This document shows positions 47,281 through 61,709 of a stretch of 64,000 nucleotides of DNA, piece by piece. Source of the stretch: Phocoena phocoena (Eukaryota; Chordata; Mammalia; Artiodactyla; Phocoenidae); NCBI RefSeq assembly GCF_963924675.1, contig NC_089219.1:147952288-148016287 (forward strand), in the 5' to 3' direction. Position 1 is the stretch's first letter, and every line of letters starts with the position of its first letter. The translations under genes and the position numbers were made by a program. The notes under the pieces were generated by a model, which was not told where the DNA came from, ran no database searches, and saw only the letters and a list, made by a program, of their open reading frames with translations.

Positions 47281-49837
47281 AGGCTGAAGTCTTATTATGT
47301 CTTTGGGCCTAAGGTGAGCCCTAAAAGTTCAGCCTGAAGGTAAAACTAATTTTAATCTGACTTTGGCTGTAAAGTTGTCATCCGGTCAAGCCCCTGTCTC
47401 GGCATTCGTCTCCTTTCCACGTCATCAGCCTCCTGCCCCCATCCTGTCGACAATCTACAGGGTCTCAGCTCTTGCAAGCCCAGCTTCTTGCCCCAGTTGT
47501 GCCACCCACAGAAGCCCCCGATTCTGGGTCCGGGGCAGCAGTTTCTCACTTGCATCCACACATCTTACGCTCTTCCTTATGAACACACCACACGCTCTTC
47601 TTACGATGTGACATGACACTCCTCTATCAAGAGCTGGGGTCTGTATGTCCTGTCCTTGAAATGGGGTGGGTCTTCAAAAAACTGCTTCACTAATAGCATA
47701 TGGTTGGTCGTAATGGGCAATACAGCTTCTGCCTGTCTCTGTGTCTCAGGACACATGCCTTTGGAGCCCGGAGCCACCATGTAAGAAGTCCGGCAGCCCT
47801 GAAGCTGCTGTTCTGAGAGACCACGCGGAGAGGCCACAGAAAGCTAGAGAGGCCCAAGGAGCCCTCAGCTGTTCCAGGCTCCAGCTAGCCAAGTCTTTCC
47901 AGTTCAGGCACAGGCTGCATGTGCGACGGGGCCTGCAGATGATTTAATGCCTGGCCTTTGAGCCAGCCCAGCTGTGCTGAGTGGAGCAGAAGTGAGCTGT
48001 CCCTCTCTGAGCCCTGCCCAGACTGCAGACTCATGAGTGAAGTAAATGTTTCTCTGAGGTACTGGAGATGAAGCCTTCACCATATCTTTAGGGGGGACAC
48101 ACTTCAACCCACAACACTGCCATTGCAAGAAACACAGGTCTGCTCTTCAGAGGGAAGCCATTCCTAATTCTGTCAGGCCTGAGAAGAGTGCTTCATGCAA
48201 GTTAGCCTCCCCATTCCATACACTCACACTGACACTCACACGTATGTGTGCACACACCTCCCATTATGTGTGTGTATATATCTATATAAATATTATGTAT
48301 ATAATTTTAACATAAATGGGATTATGTTATACAGATTTGTAAACAACTTGCCTTATACACTTAACAGTATGTCCTGAAGGTCCTTCCATGTGAGTACGTT
48401 TAAATCTACCTCATCCCTTGTTATCATGATATAGTCATTTCATAGTATTGATAGCCTGTGGGTAGACAGTAAAGTTGTTTTCAATGTTTTGGTTAGGGTT
48501 AGCCCTAACCACAAATGTAATGTTTGGTGGCTTTAAGATTTTCCTAACGGTTAGGACAGTAATTCCTTATGGTAAGAGAATATTTTTGTTAAAAAAATAT
48601 TGCTGGGTGACCTCCAGGTGGAGTCATAATCTACTTTGCATGATAAATGAGGGAGCAGAAGGAGGGTGGGGGCTGAGCACACTGGGGTCTGAGTCAGGGA
48701 AGATGTGGAGCCTGGAGCCGGGAGGAAGCACTTTGAAAGGGACCTGGCCCAGGGGGCCCTTTTGAGTTAAATGATGCCCAGCCATGGAATGTAAACCCAG
48801 TCTTCCTTCACCTCTCTGAAATATTAGGAAAAGGTGACATTGCTCACTAATACGTTCAGTGAGAGTGGAATTGGTTTTAGAATCCACAAAGGAATGCTGA
48901 ATTTTTGTGTCACTGAGGGTGAAAACAGACATCCTTGCACATATATTTTTGAGCTCATTATGAAGTGAGCTAGGCAGGCCAGATTCTCTTACATGGAACT
49001 CATCCAATGACAAAAGCCTTTAGGCTGCTGGTATCACTGAAATTGGACCTTGCCTCTGGAGACAGTGGGCAGATATCTAGGGGTAGGGGAGCCAGGTAAG
49101 GAGCTGGGTTAGGGACCTTGAGAGGGCATCTTGGGAAGGGCTCCCTGAAAAGATCACTACAACCACCTGTGGGTGAGAGAAAGAGCTGAGTTTATTGCTC
49201 TCTCAGGTAAGGGGAAGTACTACCTTGGGTGGAGACTTAGCAGCCTTTCAGAATGGGGAGGGCAAAGTTGGTGTATTTATGAAGTGTTGGAGTCTAGTTT
49301 AAGGTGGACTTTCAGTGTGGTGGCTTGATTAGGATTGGGGAAGGGTCGTGATGCAAACATTTCAGATTGGTGACGACAGGGTTTTGACATCAGGTTCCAA
49401 AGAGCCTTGAAGAGAATAGCCATTTGATGCTGTCTGTTGAAAAGCTGAGCATTTTTAAATGCGTTTGCAACATTTATCTTCCTGGACAGAAATTGCTTGG
49501 AATAGTAAGGTCATGCTGCTGAAGACAAGGGAATTGTAATGTCCAGGTTAGTGAAGACAGCAAATGATGAGGGTGTCAATGGTATTGGTTCTCAGACCTA
49601 ATTTCTGAGATCATCCCCTTAGGATTCTGGGGAAAACCTCATGTAGTAAGACGTTTAACCTGTACCCAAGCAAATTCTAAGTCGCGTTTAATATTGTCCC
49701 CACCCTTCAGTTAAGGAATTATTGCACTCTATGTCATCAACAAAGTCTGTGAAGAGGGAGCCTCATTTCTACAGGAGACTGAGGAGTGTTAATCTGACTG
49801 GTCAGAAACCAAGACATCTACTAGATCTCATTTTACA

Positions 49838-49838
49838 T

Positions 49839-49874
<36 letters not shown>
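49838..49874 (+). repeat. (TG)n microsatellite
   Basis: About 17 TG units after a TGTATG start. Confidence 0.95.
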
Positions 49875-49876
<2 letters not shown>

Positions 49877-51231
49877 TATGCTATATAGTCAGAAACCAGA
49901 CTTCACGTTTTTGGTGCATTTTCTCACACACAGGTTCAGTCAGGTCTCTCCTGCTCCCTTTGCCCTGGACATAACCTGGGAAGGTCCATGTTATGGACTG
50001 AGAAAAGTCCAGCCATATTCACACTCCCAGATCCAACTCCTTGTATATGCGGCTGGCAGCTCAATGGACTCCAATCTGTTCTGCTGACCAGCCATCTTGA
50101 TTAAGAAGCAAGAAAAGGAAGTTTACCCTACACTTCCAGACCCATGTCTTGTGTCCCAGCATTACTTCCCGTGGAAACTCTACATTTGGGAGTGTTGGGT
50201 TTGTGCTGGATATACACCATCTATCCCTCCAAACACTCTCCATCCTTTTCCACCCCGCTCTGTGTATGGGTATGCTGACCTGTATGGTTTATATCAATCT
50301 ACACTTTGCCCCTTTGTTCACCTAATAGAAAATACCAACCAGAAATCAGAAGGAGGGAAGTGAATGAGGCTGGTATATTTATTTCCCCAGATCCCTCCCC
50401 TGTGGTCCTTGATGGGCTGGTGGTATCCTTTAACTGAATGTCATAGCTCCTGTCATGTGGCACTCTGCAAACACTTCTTTCTATCTGGGCTTTCATAACA
50501 GTTCTCACCTCTTTTCCCGATGGTGGGCCTAGGGTTGGAAATAGCTGCAACTAACCCTGAGATACTACATTACCTCTGTGATTTCCCTGTAATCTTGCCC
50601 ACACTTTTGTAAAAAATCTCCTTTTCATTAACCTCTACTAAAATTATCCAGTTTGCCACTCTTACCTGTTGGGGGACCTGGCCAATATAGGGCTTTGTCG
50701 AGTTGTTAATGTTTTGTTTCCTCTTTGGTTGTAGTCACGTGATGCCTGGCAAGTGTTTGATAGATATTTGTTGAATGAATGAATGACTCAATGTGTGAGT
50801 GACAGGATTTGAACTCCAACCCCTCCTCTACAAACTTCTAATATACTACTGAGCGTTCACATGTAGAGTACAGCTGCTTGATGCACTCTGAGTACAATAA
50901 ACGAGTGTAGGTGCTGTGGCTCCAGTTTCCAGGAACCTCCACTTCTTTGGATTTGCCCTGATTGTTCATACCCAGATGTCTTCCTTCCCAGAGGAGCAGT
51001 GTGAAATAATGTAAAGACTGTCTGAAATATACAAAATGGTAAAGACACGATGTTCGCTAAATGAAGAGTAGAATGATTTCTTCGACTCAAAAAGAGATAA
51101 AAGGTTCATATCACAAAATAAGAAATGTACACTGAAAAGTTTCACATGTATAGGTTATGGTTTTAATGGAGCCGTACTGAATGAACTGAAGTTACAGCCA
51201 TGAGGTATGAACTTATAAAGTTTATGTGACC

Positions 51232-51237
51232 TTTATT
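51232..51237 (-). terminator. Candidate HSD11B1 poly(A) signal
   Basis: TTTATT on the plus strand (AATAAA on minus) lies about 290 nt after the HSD11B1 stop, giving a 3' UTR of plausible length. Confidence 0.5.
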
Positions 51238-51525
51238 ATAATTGATATTGACTAAGCATTATAACATTATTACATATGAGATAAATTTGATATAACTATC
51301 TTGTAATTATATCTGTTGTTACTATCAGGTTCACAATTGCTGGTTCATGACATTCGTACACTTTCTACTGCATAAGTGTTAGAGGAGCTTCTTTAAATTT
51401 TGAGATGTGATATGTGACTTGCAACCCTCTGGGAACACTCATATCTCTCTGGGGAGATACCTTCAGGATGGAACTCATGTAGATATCAGGCAGAATTGTT
51501 CCAAGCCCCCTTATCATGCCTAGCC

Positions 51526-53613
<2,088 letters not shown>

Positions 53614-54989
53614 TTACCCTTTGAATCTTAGTTTTTCTCTACTCCCCAAAGAGATTATTATGCTGTGTTGAATTTCTGAAAGAGAAAAAACATTAAGGTA
53701 TCAAAGAAACTCCCCTTGATGAGACTGGGATGCAGTGTGGAGTGGGCTGCAGGAAAGCCTTCAATGAAGAGGGATTAGTTAGATTTTTAGTAAAGATAGT
53801 AAATATGTGGATTATGAAAGACCCATGTAATTCCACAGCTGCTAACTTTTCCACCTCTGACCCAAGAGCGCTGGAAGGGTTTGGCAAGGGCTGTCTACAC
53901 AGAAACCTATCACTGATTTACTCGCTATGCAAGGGGAATGAAAACTCCTGTCTTTGTTTTCTACTCCATATCACTTTTCTTACTTTCATCAGCCTGGTTA
54001 ATTCTCACTCAGGTTTTTGGAGGATATGTGGACATATGCCTGATAGCATAACCTATTCATTATACCCTTTCCAAGATGAGAGAGTAGTGGTGTCCTGAGA
54101 CCTTAGACTCTTTTCTCAGCATTATTATAACAGCTACTTTAAAATCCGTGTCTGCTAATTCTAAAATCTGGGTCATTTAGGACTGATATCCATTGATTGC
54201 CTTTCCCTCCTGAGTATGGATCACATATTCCTATTCTTGTATGTGCAGTAATTTTTCATTGTATCCTTGATATTGTAAGAGTCTCTGGATTCTGTCATAT
54301 TCCTCCAAAGAGTATTCATTTTTATTTTTTAGTTTTTGGTAGACAGTTAACTTGGCTGAAACTCTGTGTCTCTTGCAGTAAGTACCAGATGAAATCTCTG
54401 TTAATTATTTGAATCTTAACTGGGCCTCTTGGTATCTACACTGCCCTGTGAGTATTTCAGGGGACAAATAGAGATTTGAGAAGGGTTTACAGACAGAATT
54501 TGGTGCTCTTTCCTTTCTGGGGTGTCTCCCTTCACTTTCCAGCTGCTACAGAAACCCCAAACTCTTCCTTCTGCTTTTACAAGGTAGTAAGATGGCAGAT
54601 TTCAATCCTAAAAATGACACTGATTGGGGTCTGCCCTTGAGCACAAGCTACAAAATTGGGAAACTCATCTAGTGTCATTTCCCTCTTTCAAGTGCCAACA
54701 ACTCTCCAGTTTCTTCTTTTGATTCTTCTCTTCAGTGCTTTCAATGGTTGTTTTCTGTATTTTGTCTAAGTTTGTTATCTGGAGAAGGTTGGTCTATTAG
54801 GTATTACCCTGCCATTATTGGAATTGGAACCTCTGTGAGTTTTTAAAATATAATGAAGTTTCCAATTCCATTCTTCCAATGAAGGAAGAATGATTTATTC
54901 AGTAAAGATGCTGGGAAAGTTGTTTAACTAATTGGAAAAAATTGTTAGCTCTTTGTTTTATGTCATATATCAGAAAATGATACATGGAA

Positions 54990-55450
54990 AATTATGGCAG
55001 GTGGTGTTGTCTACCCAATATCCATTTCCCTTTCTTTAATAAAAGAATCTAATTTTGTTCAGGATAGCAATGTATTCAGATAAAAATATTTACTTCTTCA
55101 AGATTCCCTTGCTCTTTTGGGTAGTCATGTGATCTAAATCTGGCCAATGAGAAATCTAGTAGTTGGGGTCTCCCGGAAAGATACTGATTACCTGATAAAC
55201 TAGATGGATTCAGGTGACATGCAGCTTTTACATTTTGCCCTTTCTCTTTTTTTCTAAGTAGACTACAGATGTGATGCCTAAAATTGCAGTCGTCATTTAT
55301 GAACTTGAGGAAAAGCTGTATATTAATTATATAATTAAGGATTATAGAACAAAAATGTGGAATGAGCTTAGATTCTTGAAGATATAGTAAGTCCATCAAA
55401 CCAGCCCTGAACTTATTACCTGAGAAAAGGAAATCCTATTTAGTGTTAAG
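54990..55450. repeat. Unclassified old repeat, possibly MaLR LTR
   Basis: GTAGTCATGTGATCTAAATC followed by TGGCCAATGAGAAATCTAG, and similar blocks at 56080-56960 (GTGCCATCCAATAAGTTGCA), resemble MLT1 LTR remnants. Class uncertain. Confidence 0.35.
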
Positions 55451-56079
55451 CCATTTTTTTAAGTGGAGTTTTTGTTACATGCACAGCAGAATGAATCTCC
55501 TGACTGATGAAAACATTCAATCATAGAAAGATAATATAGGCAAACACTTACCAGATTCTCGTTTATGAAAAATCATTCTAACATAAAAGTAAAAAAAACA
55601 GGTAAAGGCAAAGAATATTTTATTATACAAAATGTAAAATTTCTATATGCCAAAACGGTAACTATAATAATTTCACTATAAAGATAAAGGGTAAATGATA
55701 AACTAGAAAATCATTTTCAACATATTAGTCAGACAAAAGCTTAATATCATCAATCTTTAGTATATAAAGAACTCTTAAAAATTCAAAAAATACAAACAAA
55801 TCTCTGTAGGGAAACACTCCATCCTCAATCCTCAATCATGAGTTTTGGCTTGAGATAACTCTACAGTCAAGTTCCAGGAATGGGTGTGTAACACAGGATG
55901 GCCAATCAGAGTTTCTGATACCACTGGGTTACTGACTAGTCTAAGGTTGGACCAAAGACCCAAGCAGGGCATCAAGATACATTGTTGTTGCTTAACAAGA
56001 AATCAGTTCCCTTTTCTTCCTCTGTATCAGAACCCCAACTGAATTCATGTTTCCACCTGTTGCAGAGACTGCAGTATTC

Positions 56080-56960
56080 TCTCCAAATATCTTCTGCCCC
56101 TCTTCCTTAGCAGTAGAATCCCGGATTTGTAGCTGGGCTCTGTTATATGGAATAAAGTCCACACTTCTCAGCTTCTTTCAGCCAGATGGTGCCAAATGAC
56201 TAAGTGCCATCCAATAAGTTGCACACAAAAGTGTGTCATGTGATTTCTGGGATATGTCCTTAAAGGAAGAAATCAGTCTCTCCTTTCTCAATCCTTCCTC
56301 CTTCTTGTTTCCTGAAGGTTGACCCCAGAACTATCATGGACCTTGAAGTAGAAGCCGTATGTTGAGAATGGCAGAGCATTTAGAGAAAAGGAAGGAACCT
56401 GGGTGACCGTGGAGCTGCCATCCTAGCTCTATACTGCTTACCTCCAGACTTGATTTGCCTTTTAACTTATTATATCCACTGTTATTTTAGGTTTTCTGTG
56501 TCAGAGAGCTGCACCTAATCCATGTTGAGAGTCTCCCTCACTTTTATGTAGCCCATGTGCCAAAGGAAAGCTGATACCAGCTCTAACTCTAGGGGTGGCT
56601 TGTATGATTTATTTAATACCATCCTCCTTGCCCATGATTGTTACTGGAATGGGCATGGGGCCCAGTTTGGACCAATGAGACTTGAGCAGAATCTTGTTGG
56701 AGTATCTGGGAAAGTGCTTTGCCCTTGTGGGAGAGTTTCTTAAAGTAGAAATCCTGTTTCTCTTCTGCTGGACATTTCCGTGTACGGATATGGGGGCTGA
56801 AATTGCTACATCTATCTCACTGTCAGCCTGAGGATGAAGCCACACATGGAGGAGAGCAGAGCCAAGAGAGTCACGGGGACCCTGAGCTTGAGCCAAGTCA
56901 GTTGCCTGCCCTGCATCTGGACTTCCACTTATGTCAATAATTTTCCTGTTGTTTAAGTCA
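56080..56960. repeat. Unclassified old repeats, possibly two MaLR LTR remnants
   Basis: Two successive stretches each carry a TTGGACCAATGAGA-type or GCCATCCAATAAG-type block followed by a purine-rich GAATGGCAGAGCA-type tail. The order resembles diverged MLT1 LTRs. Confidence 0.35.
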
Positions 56961-57004
56961 AAAATAGATCCAAATTGTTTATAAGAATAGCACAATTGTC
57001 AAAA

Positions 57005-57150
57005 CTATGAGTTCTCGAGTTAGATGACCTGGGTGTGAAATCCCAAGTATGCCATTTCTTAGCTGTAATATGTGGATAATAATATTACTAAGCTGAAGTA
57101 ATCCATGTAATAGACTTAGGACAAACTGACACTTAGTAAATGCTATTATT
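57005..57150 (+). repeat. MIR SINE remnant
   Basis: GAGTTAGATGACCTGGGTGT, TGCCATTTCTTAGCTGTAAT and ACACTTAGTAAATGCTATTA in MIR order. Confidence 0.65.
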
Positions 57151-57343
57151 AGTAGTATTAGTATTTCAAATTGGTGAGAAAAGCATGAGCTGTTCCAAAA
57201 ATCACGTTGGAACAAATAGCTAGCTATTTGAAGAAAAGAAAAATGCCATTCTAATAAATAAATTCAAATTATATTAGAGAATATATGTGGAAAATAAAAT
57301 AATAAAATATGTGTGAATATATAACCTCAAGGTAAGAGATATT

Positions 57344-57546
57344 CTTTTCGTGGTACGCGGGCTTCTCAGTGCTGTGGCCTCTCACGTTGCGGAGCACAGG
57401 CTCCGGATGCGCAGGCTCAGCGGCCATGGCTCGCAGGCCCAGCCGCTCCGCGGCATGTGGGATCCCCCGGACCGGATCCGGGGAACGAACCCCCGTCCCC
57501 TGCGTCGGCAGGCAGACTCTCAACCACTGCGCCACCAGGGAAGCCC
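57344..57546 (-). mobile_element. CHR-2 type tRNA-derived SINE
   Basis: GTGGTACGCGGGCTTCTCAG, the CHR-2 blocks and the head end CGCCACCAGGGAAGCCCC. A GGATCC insertion-like difference sits in the middle (CCGGACCGGATCCGGGGAAC). Sense to HSD11B1, with a short T-rich tail. Confidence 0.9.
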
Positions 57547-58218
57547 CTGTTTTGTATTCTTGATTACGACCTAGGTAACGATCAAAATAATAAGGATTCT
57601 AAGTTGTTTTGCAGGAGAAAAGGGACAGATTTTTTTTTTTATTGTTGTTGTTCCTGAGAGGAAGGTGAGAAAAGAGAGAAAGGGAAAGAGGAAGAAAGGA
57701 GAGGGGTACGGAAGGAGCCATGGCAGAAGAGTTTTTGAAAAATTCATCAGATAGCTGTATGGTTTCAAAAAACGTTTTAAATGGTGAAGAGAAATACTGA
57801 ATTGACATAGAGATGGCCAACAGGCACATGAAAAAATGCTCAACATTGCTAATTATTAGAGAAATGCAAATCAAAACTACAATGAGGCACCACTTCACAC
57901 TGTTCAGAATGGCCATCATTAAAAAGTCTACAAATAATAAATGCTGGAGAGGGTGTGGAGGAAAGGGAACCATCCTACCCTATTGGTGGAAATGTAAATT
58001 GGTACAGCCACTATGGAGAACAGTATGGAGGTTCCATAAAAACTAAAAATAGAGTTACCATGTGATCCTGCAATCCCACTCCTGGGCATATATCCAGAAA
58101 AAACTCTAATTTGAAAAGATACACACATGCCAATGTTCATTGCAGCACTATTTACAATAGCCAAGACATGGAATCACCTTAAATGTCCATCGAGAGATGA
58201 ATGGATAAAGATGTGGTA

Positions 58219-58219
58219 C

Positions 58220-58248
<29 letters not shown>
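58219..58248 (+). repeat. (GT)n microsatellite inside the L1
   Basis: About 14 GT units followed by TATATA, expanded within the L1 ORF2 remnant. Confidence 0.95.
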
Positions 58249-58254
<6 letters not shown>

Positions 58255-58689
58255 AAATGAAATATATATACATATAATGAAACGTTACTCAGCTATAAAA
58301 AGAATGAAATAATGTGATTTGCAGCAACACGCATGGACCTTGAGATTATCATACTAAGTGAAGTAAGTCAGACAAAGATAAATATCATATGATATTGCCT
58401 ATATGTGGAATCTAAAAAAAAAATTCAGATGAACTAATTTACAAAGCAGAAATAGACACACAGACATAGAAAACTTATGGTTACCAAAGGGGAAAGGTGG
58501 GGAGGGATAAATTAGGAGTTTGGGATTAACATATACACACTACTATATATAAAATAGATAACCAACAAGGACCTACTATAATACAGGGAACAATACTCGA
58601 TATTTTGTAATAACTTATAATAGAAAAGAGTCTGAAAAAGAATAGGTATATTATGTATAATTGAATTACTTTGCTGTACACCTGAAACT

Positions 58690-58722
58690 AACACACACAC
58701 ACACACACATACACACACACAA
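58690..58722 (+). repeat. (CA)n microsatellite at the L1 3' end
   Basis: About 15 CA units with one TA interruption, where the L1 tail would be. Confidence 0.9.
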
Positions 58723-59769
58723 AATACTGAACTATTAGACAGGGGTCAAGATTGAACAGACTACTGAAAGTTTTTCATCTTTATTATGAAAATTATGCAT
58801 GAGGTACACTTTAACCTAACTACCTATGGGAACTGTCAGTTTTTCAGCTGAAGGCTGCAGCTGTCATTGACATTCATTATAACCATATTTCATTTCTTAA
58901 ATTTTGTGACCTGCCACTGATCTGCAAACCTTTAAACCAGTAGTTCTCATATTTAATTCCCATAAGCACCATGTGTCAAGAACATGCAGTTTTGAGCCCA
59001 CCTCTTCCTCAGAGTCTTCTAGTTGGTGTTTTGGGGTAGAGGCTGTGCTGAAGGGTTCAGTAGGAAAGAGGGTCATAAACCATATCTAGGGTGGTTTTAA
59101 AGGTGGATATGGGAGCAGGAAAGGTATGGCGACATAAGCTTACTGGACCTGATCTAGGAACTTACAGGAGAAATGGAGGGGGAAGGTCTTTGGAAGGGGC
59201 TGAAGTCTCTGACAATGATAATTGGATGAGCCGTCAGTAAATTATGAGCTGTTGGATCTCTTTAAAGCTCATACTAGTATGATCAGGGAAAACATCTGTC
59301 CCAGATCTAAAGTGGATATTCAGGTGAAGAAACATATTGGACTAACCAGGAAACTTCACCTGCAGGAGGTAAGTTCTGAGCTCTGCTTTGATGAAAGAAA
59401 GTGCAGGAAGGGCCAGGTTGGTGGGGGAACGGTTTGTACAAAGACTAGGGGTGGGAATGAGTTAGTTACAATGAAAAGCCAATGGAACAAGAAAAATAAC
59501 AACAAAGTTTATTATATTTTCTCCTCTGTAGAAGTATAGGCTTATAAGCACATATCCAAAGCCCTTAGGGCCTGATGTGTTATGGAATTAGTTTTGGAAT
59601 TTAGAAGATGGTGTGAGGCTTATACAGTGTATTCCATAACACTCCCAGTAGGGCCTGGGGAGGCATCCTGTAAGCAAACACATTATAATTTCTGCACTAA
59701 GATATTTGAAAGTTCACACAGAGATAAAGGCTTTAAGTAGCCTCACTTTAGTTCAAGTTAAATAAATTA

Positions 59770-60689
59770 CAGTAAGTCCCTTACATACAAACGAGTTCTG
59801 TTCCGAGAGCGCATTCCTAAGTCCACTTTGTTCGTAAGTCCAGCAAAATTAGCCTATGTACTCAACTAACACAATCGGCTATATAGTACTGTACTGTAAT
59901 AGGTTTATAATACTTTTCACACAAATAATACATAAAAAACAAACAAACACAAAAAAAACAACGAAAACATTTTTAATCTTATAGTATAGTACCTTGAAAG
60001 GTACAGTAGTACAATACAACAGCTGGCATACAAGGGCTGGCATCGAGTGAACAGGCAAGAAGAGTTACTGACTGGAGGAGGGAGAGGAGGTGGGAGGTGG
60101 TAGAGCTGAAGGATCATCAGCAATAGGAGACGGAGGGCAAGCTGCCATTTCACTCACGCCCGACGTTGATGGCACAGGTTCTGGCTCCTTGGTGGATTCA
60201 GTTCTATCTACCCTCTTGAAAAAATGATCCAGTGATGTCTGGGTAGTAGCTCTTTTTTTTTTCTCGTCATAGATGACACGGTGGCATTGGATTGCATTCT
60301 GAATGGCTGCTGCAACCTTCATGTACCGTTCTACATTCGGGTCCTGTGCCTCAAAAACTAACAGTGCCTCCTCAGATAAAGAAAATCCCCTTGCCATTTC
60401 CTGCATCGTGAATCTCTTTGGTTCTTCAGTTACTTCTTCCTCTTGTCTCTCTTTGTCCTTTTTCTGGACCTTCAATACCATCAGGTCCTCATTAGTAAGC
60501 TCCTCGTGTTGCACATAAACAGTACTGTACAGTAAAGTACACAAAAGCACAACCACTTGTAGAGGATGCATGTATGTAGCAATGTACACCAGACACGTGA
60601 ACTAACTTACGTGACTGGACATTTGAATGCATGTTCTCATCTTTGAAAGTTTGCAACTTGAAGATTCGTATGTAGGGGATTTACTTGCG
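59770..60689 (-). mobile_element. Tigger-family (pogo/Tc1-mariner) transposon, internally deleted
   Basis: Ends are CAGTAAGTCCCTTACATAC on the left and an inverted CGCAAGTAAATCCCCTACAT on the right, with TA at 59768-59769 and 60690-60691. Sub-terminal sequence (TTTGCAACTTGAAGATTCGT) fits Tigger. The interior keeps only the C-terminal part of the transposase. Confidence 0.85.
60065..60589 (-). pseudogene. Tigger transposase C-terminal reading frame (TIGD1-like)
   Basis: An uninterrupted frame of 174 codons on the minus strand. From about residue 30 it matches the C-terminal tail of Tigger/TIGD1-type transposases: ELTNEDLMVLKVQKKDKERQ, EEPKRFTMQEMARGFSLSEE, YMKVAAAIQNAIQCHRVIYD and SLDHFFKRVDR. 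The helix-turn-helix and DDE catalytic region are absent, so it cannot be an active transposase. The first residues come from the deletion junction. Confidence 0.8.
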
Positions 60690-61507
60690 TATAGAATTAA
60701 TTATTTTAAAAAAATCCTTGGTTTTCGGAGTTTTTCTTTTACTCCACAAAACTTTTTGGATATTTGGAAATTGCAGATAAAGGATTGTAAACCAGTCTAG
60801 GCTCGCTAAAGGAAAGCTGAAACATATCAAAAAATAAAAAAAAAAGAGGAAAGAGGAAAAAACCTCCTAGGTTCTCACGATTCCAAACAATCTTGGTGCA
60901 TTTCGTTAAAGTCTGTTTTCTCTTCACAGCACTATTCTTAATCATCTCCCCACATAACGCTAATTAGCTTGTGTGAGGAAACCTTTGCATTCTGCTCTAG
61001 GTGAAATATATTTCGAAGTTTCAGAGAGCTGAAAAGGGCAAAAGCCCTCTAAAAACACAAACTTTTATTTTTCAAAAAGGATCTTTGAGCTAAGGGGACC
61101 TGGTCAAAATGGAATAAATAATATGCAACCGGATGTTAAAATATGACTTTTCCTGCTCTAATTTCAGCTGAGGTTCAAAGACTGAGAACATAGTAAATGG
61201 CAAAAGCCTCCATATTCTGAAGGGAGGTTCCAGACTACCTGTGCACCTTATGTAGGATGTGGTAACACAAACAACCCCCCCAAAACCCTAAACATAAAAT
61301 CTAGTTTGCAACACGTAGACCCTTAACCATCCCAAGGGAATAAAAAGGGCTGAAGGTGAAGAGGTTGGAAAGGACAGGCGTTAGGGAGAGGAAAAGAACA
61401 GTGTCTCAATGAGCTTCCAAGAAGAAGGGGTTAATCCTTGTGAGAAGAGCTTCAAGGGCACCTCGTGGAGAACTTGTCCCCAGGAATTTGAGGGGCACTA
61501 AGGGCTG

Positions 61508-61709
61508 TTTTTTTTTTTCGGTACGCGGGCCTCTCACTGTTGTGGCCTCTCCCGTTGCGGAGCACAGGCTCCGGACGCGCAGGCTCAGTGGCCATGGCTC
61601 ACGGGCACAGCCGCTCCGCGGCATGTGGGATCTTCCTGGACCGGGGCACGAACCCACGTCCCCTGCATCGGCAGGCGGACTCTCAACCACTGCGCCACCA
61701 GGGAAGCCC
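61508..61709 (-). mobile_element. CHR-2 type tRNA-derived SINE
   Basis: A T run, then CGGTACGCGGGCCTCTCACT, all CHR-2 blocks and the head GCGCCACCAGGGAAGCCC. The short duplication AGGGCTG lies at 61501-61507 and 61710-61716. Very close to the other CHR-2 copies, so young. Confidence 0.92.

Larger units (their letters stand above)
46538..47293 (-). mobile_element. Composite insertion: SINE with an L1 nested in its tail
   Basis: AGGCTGAAGTCTT at 46538-46550 and 47281-47293 is the target duplication of the SINE (47074-47280, minus). Inside its T-rich tail, TTATGTATTTATTT at 46551-46564 and 47060-47073 brackets an L1 3' end. Confidence 0.85.
31853..51225. other. TRAF3IP3 5' region and TRAF3IP3-HSD11B1 intergenic interval
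   Basis: About 19 kb without a recognisable coding exon. A non-coding first exon and promoter of TRAF3IP3 should lie near its left end, but I cannot place them. It contains MIR, L1 and SINE copies and several microsatellites. ORFs of 100-160 codons (for example near 43.7-44.2 kb) show no domain or family similarity I recognise. Confidence 0.6.
57800..58722 (+). mobile_element. L1 LINE, 5'-truncated, ORF2 end and 3' UTR
   Basis: The start corresponds to the ORF2 C-terminal region (CACATGAAAAAATGCTCAAC, then ACTCCTGGGCATATATCCAG and TTGCAGCACTATTTACAATA), followed by GGACCTACTATAATACAGGG and a (CA)n end. Stops and a (GT)n expansion at 58219-58248 interrupt the reading frame. Confidence 0.9.

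Noticed and set aside
57800..58160. Peptides resembling reverse transcriptase C-terminus
   Set aside because: They come from a 5'-truncated L1 with frame interruptions and a microsatellite expansion. It is not an intact ORF2.
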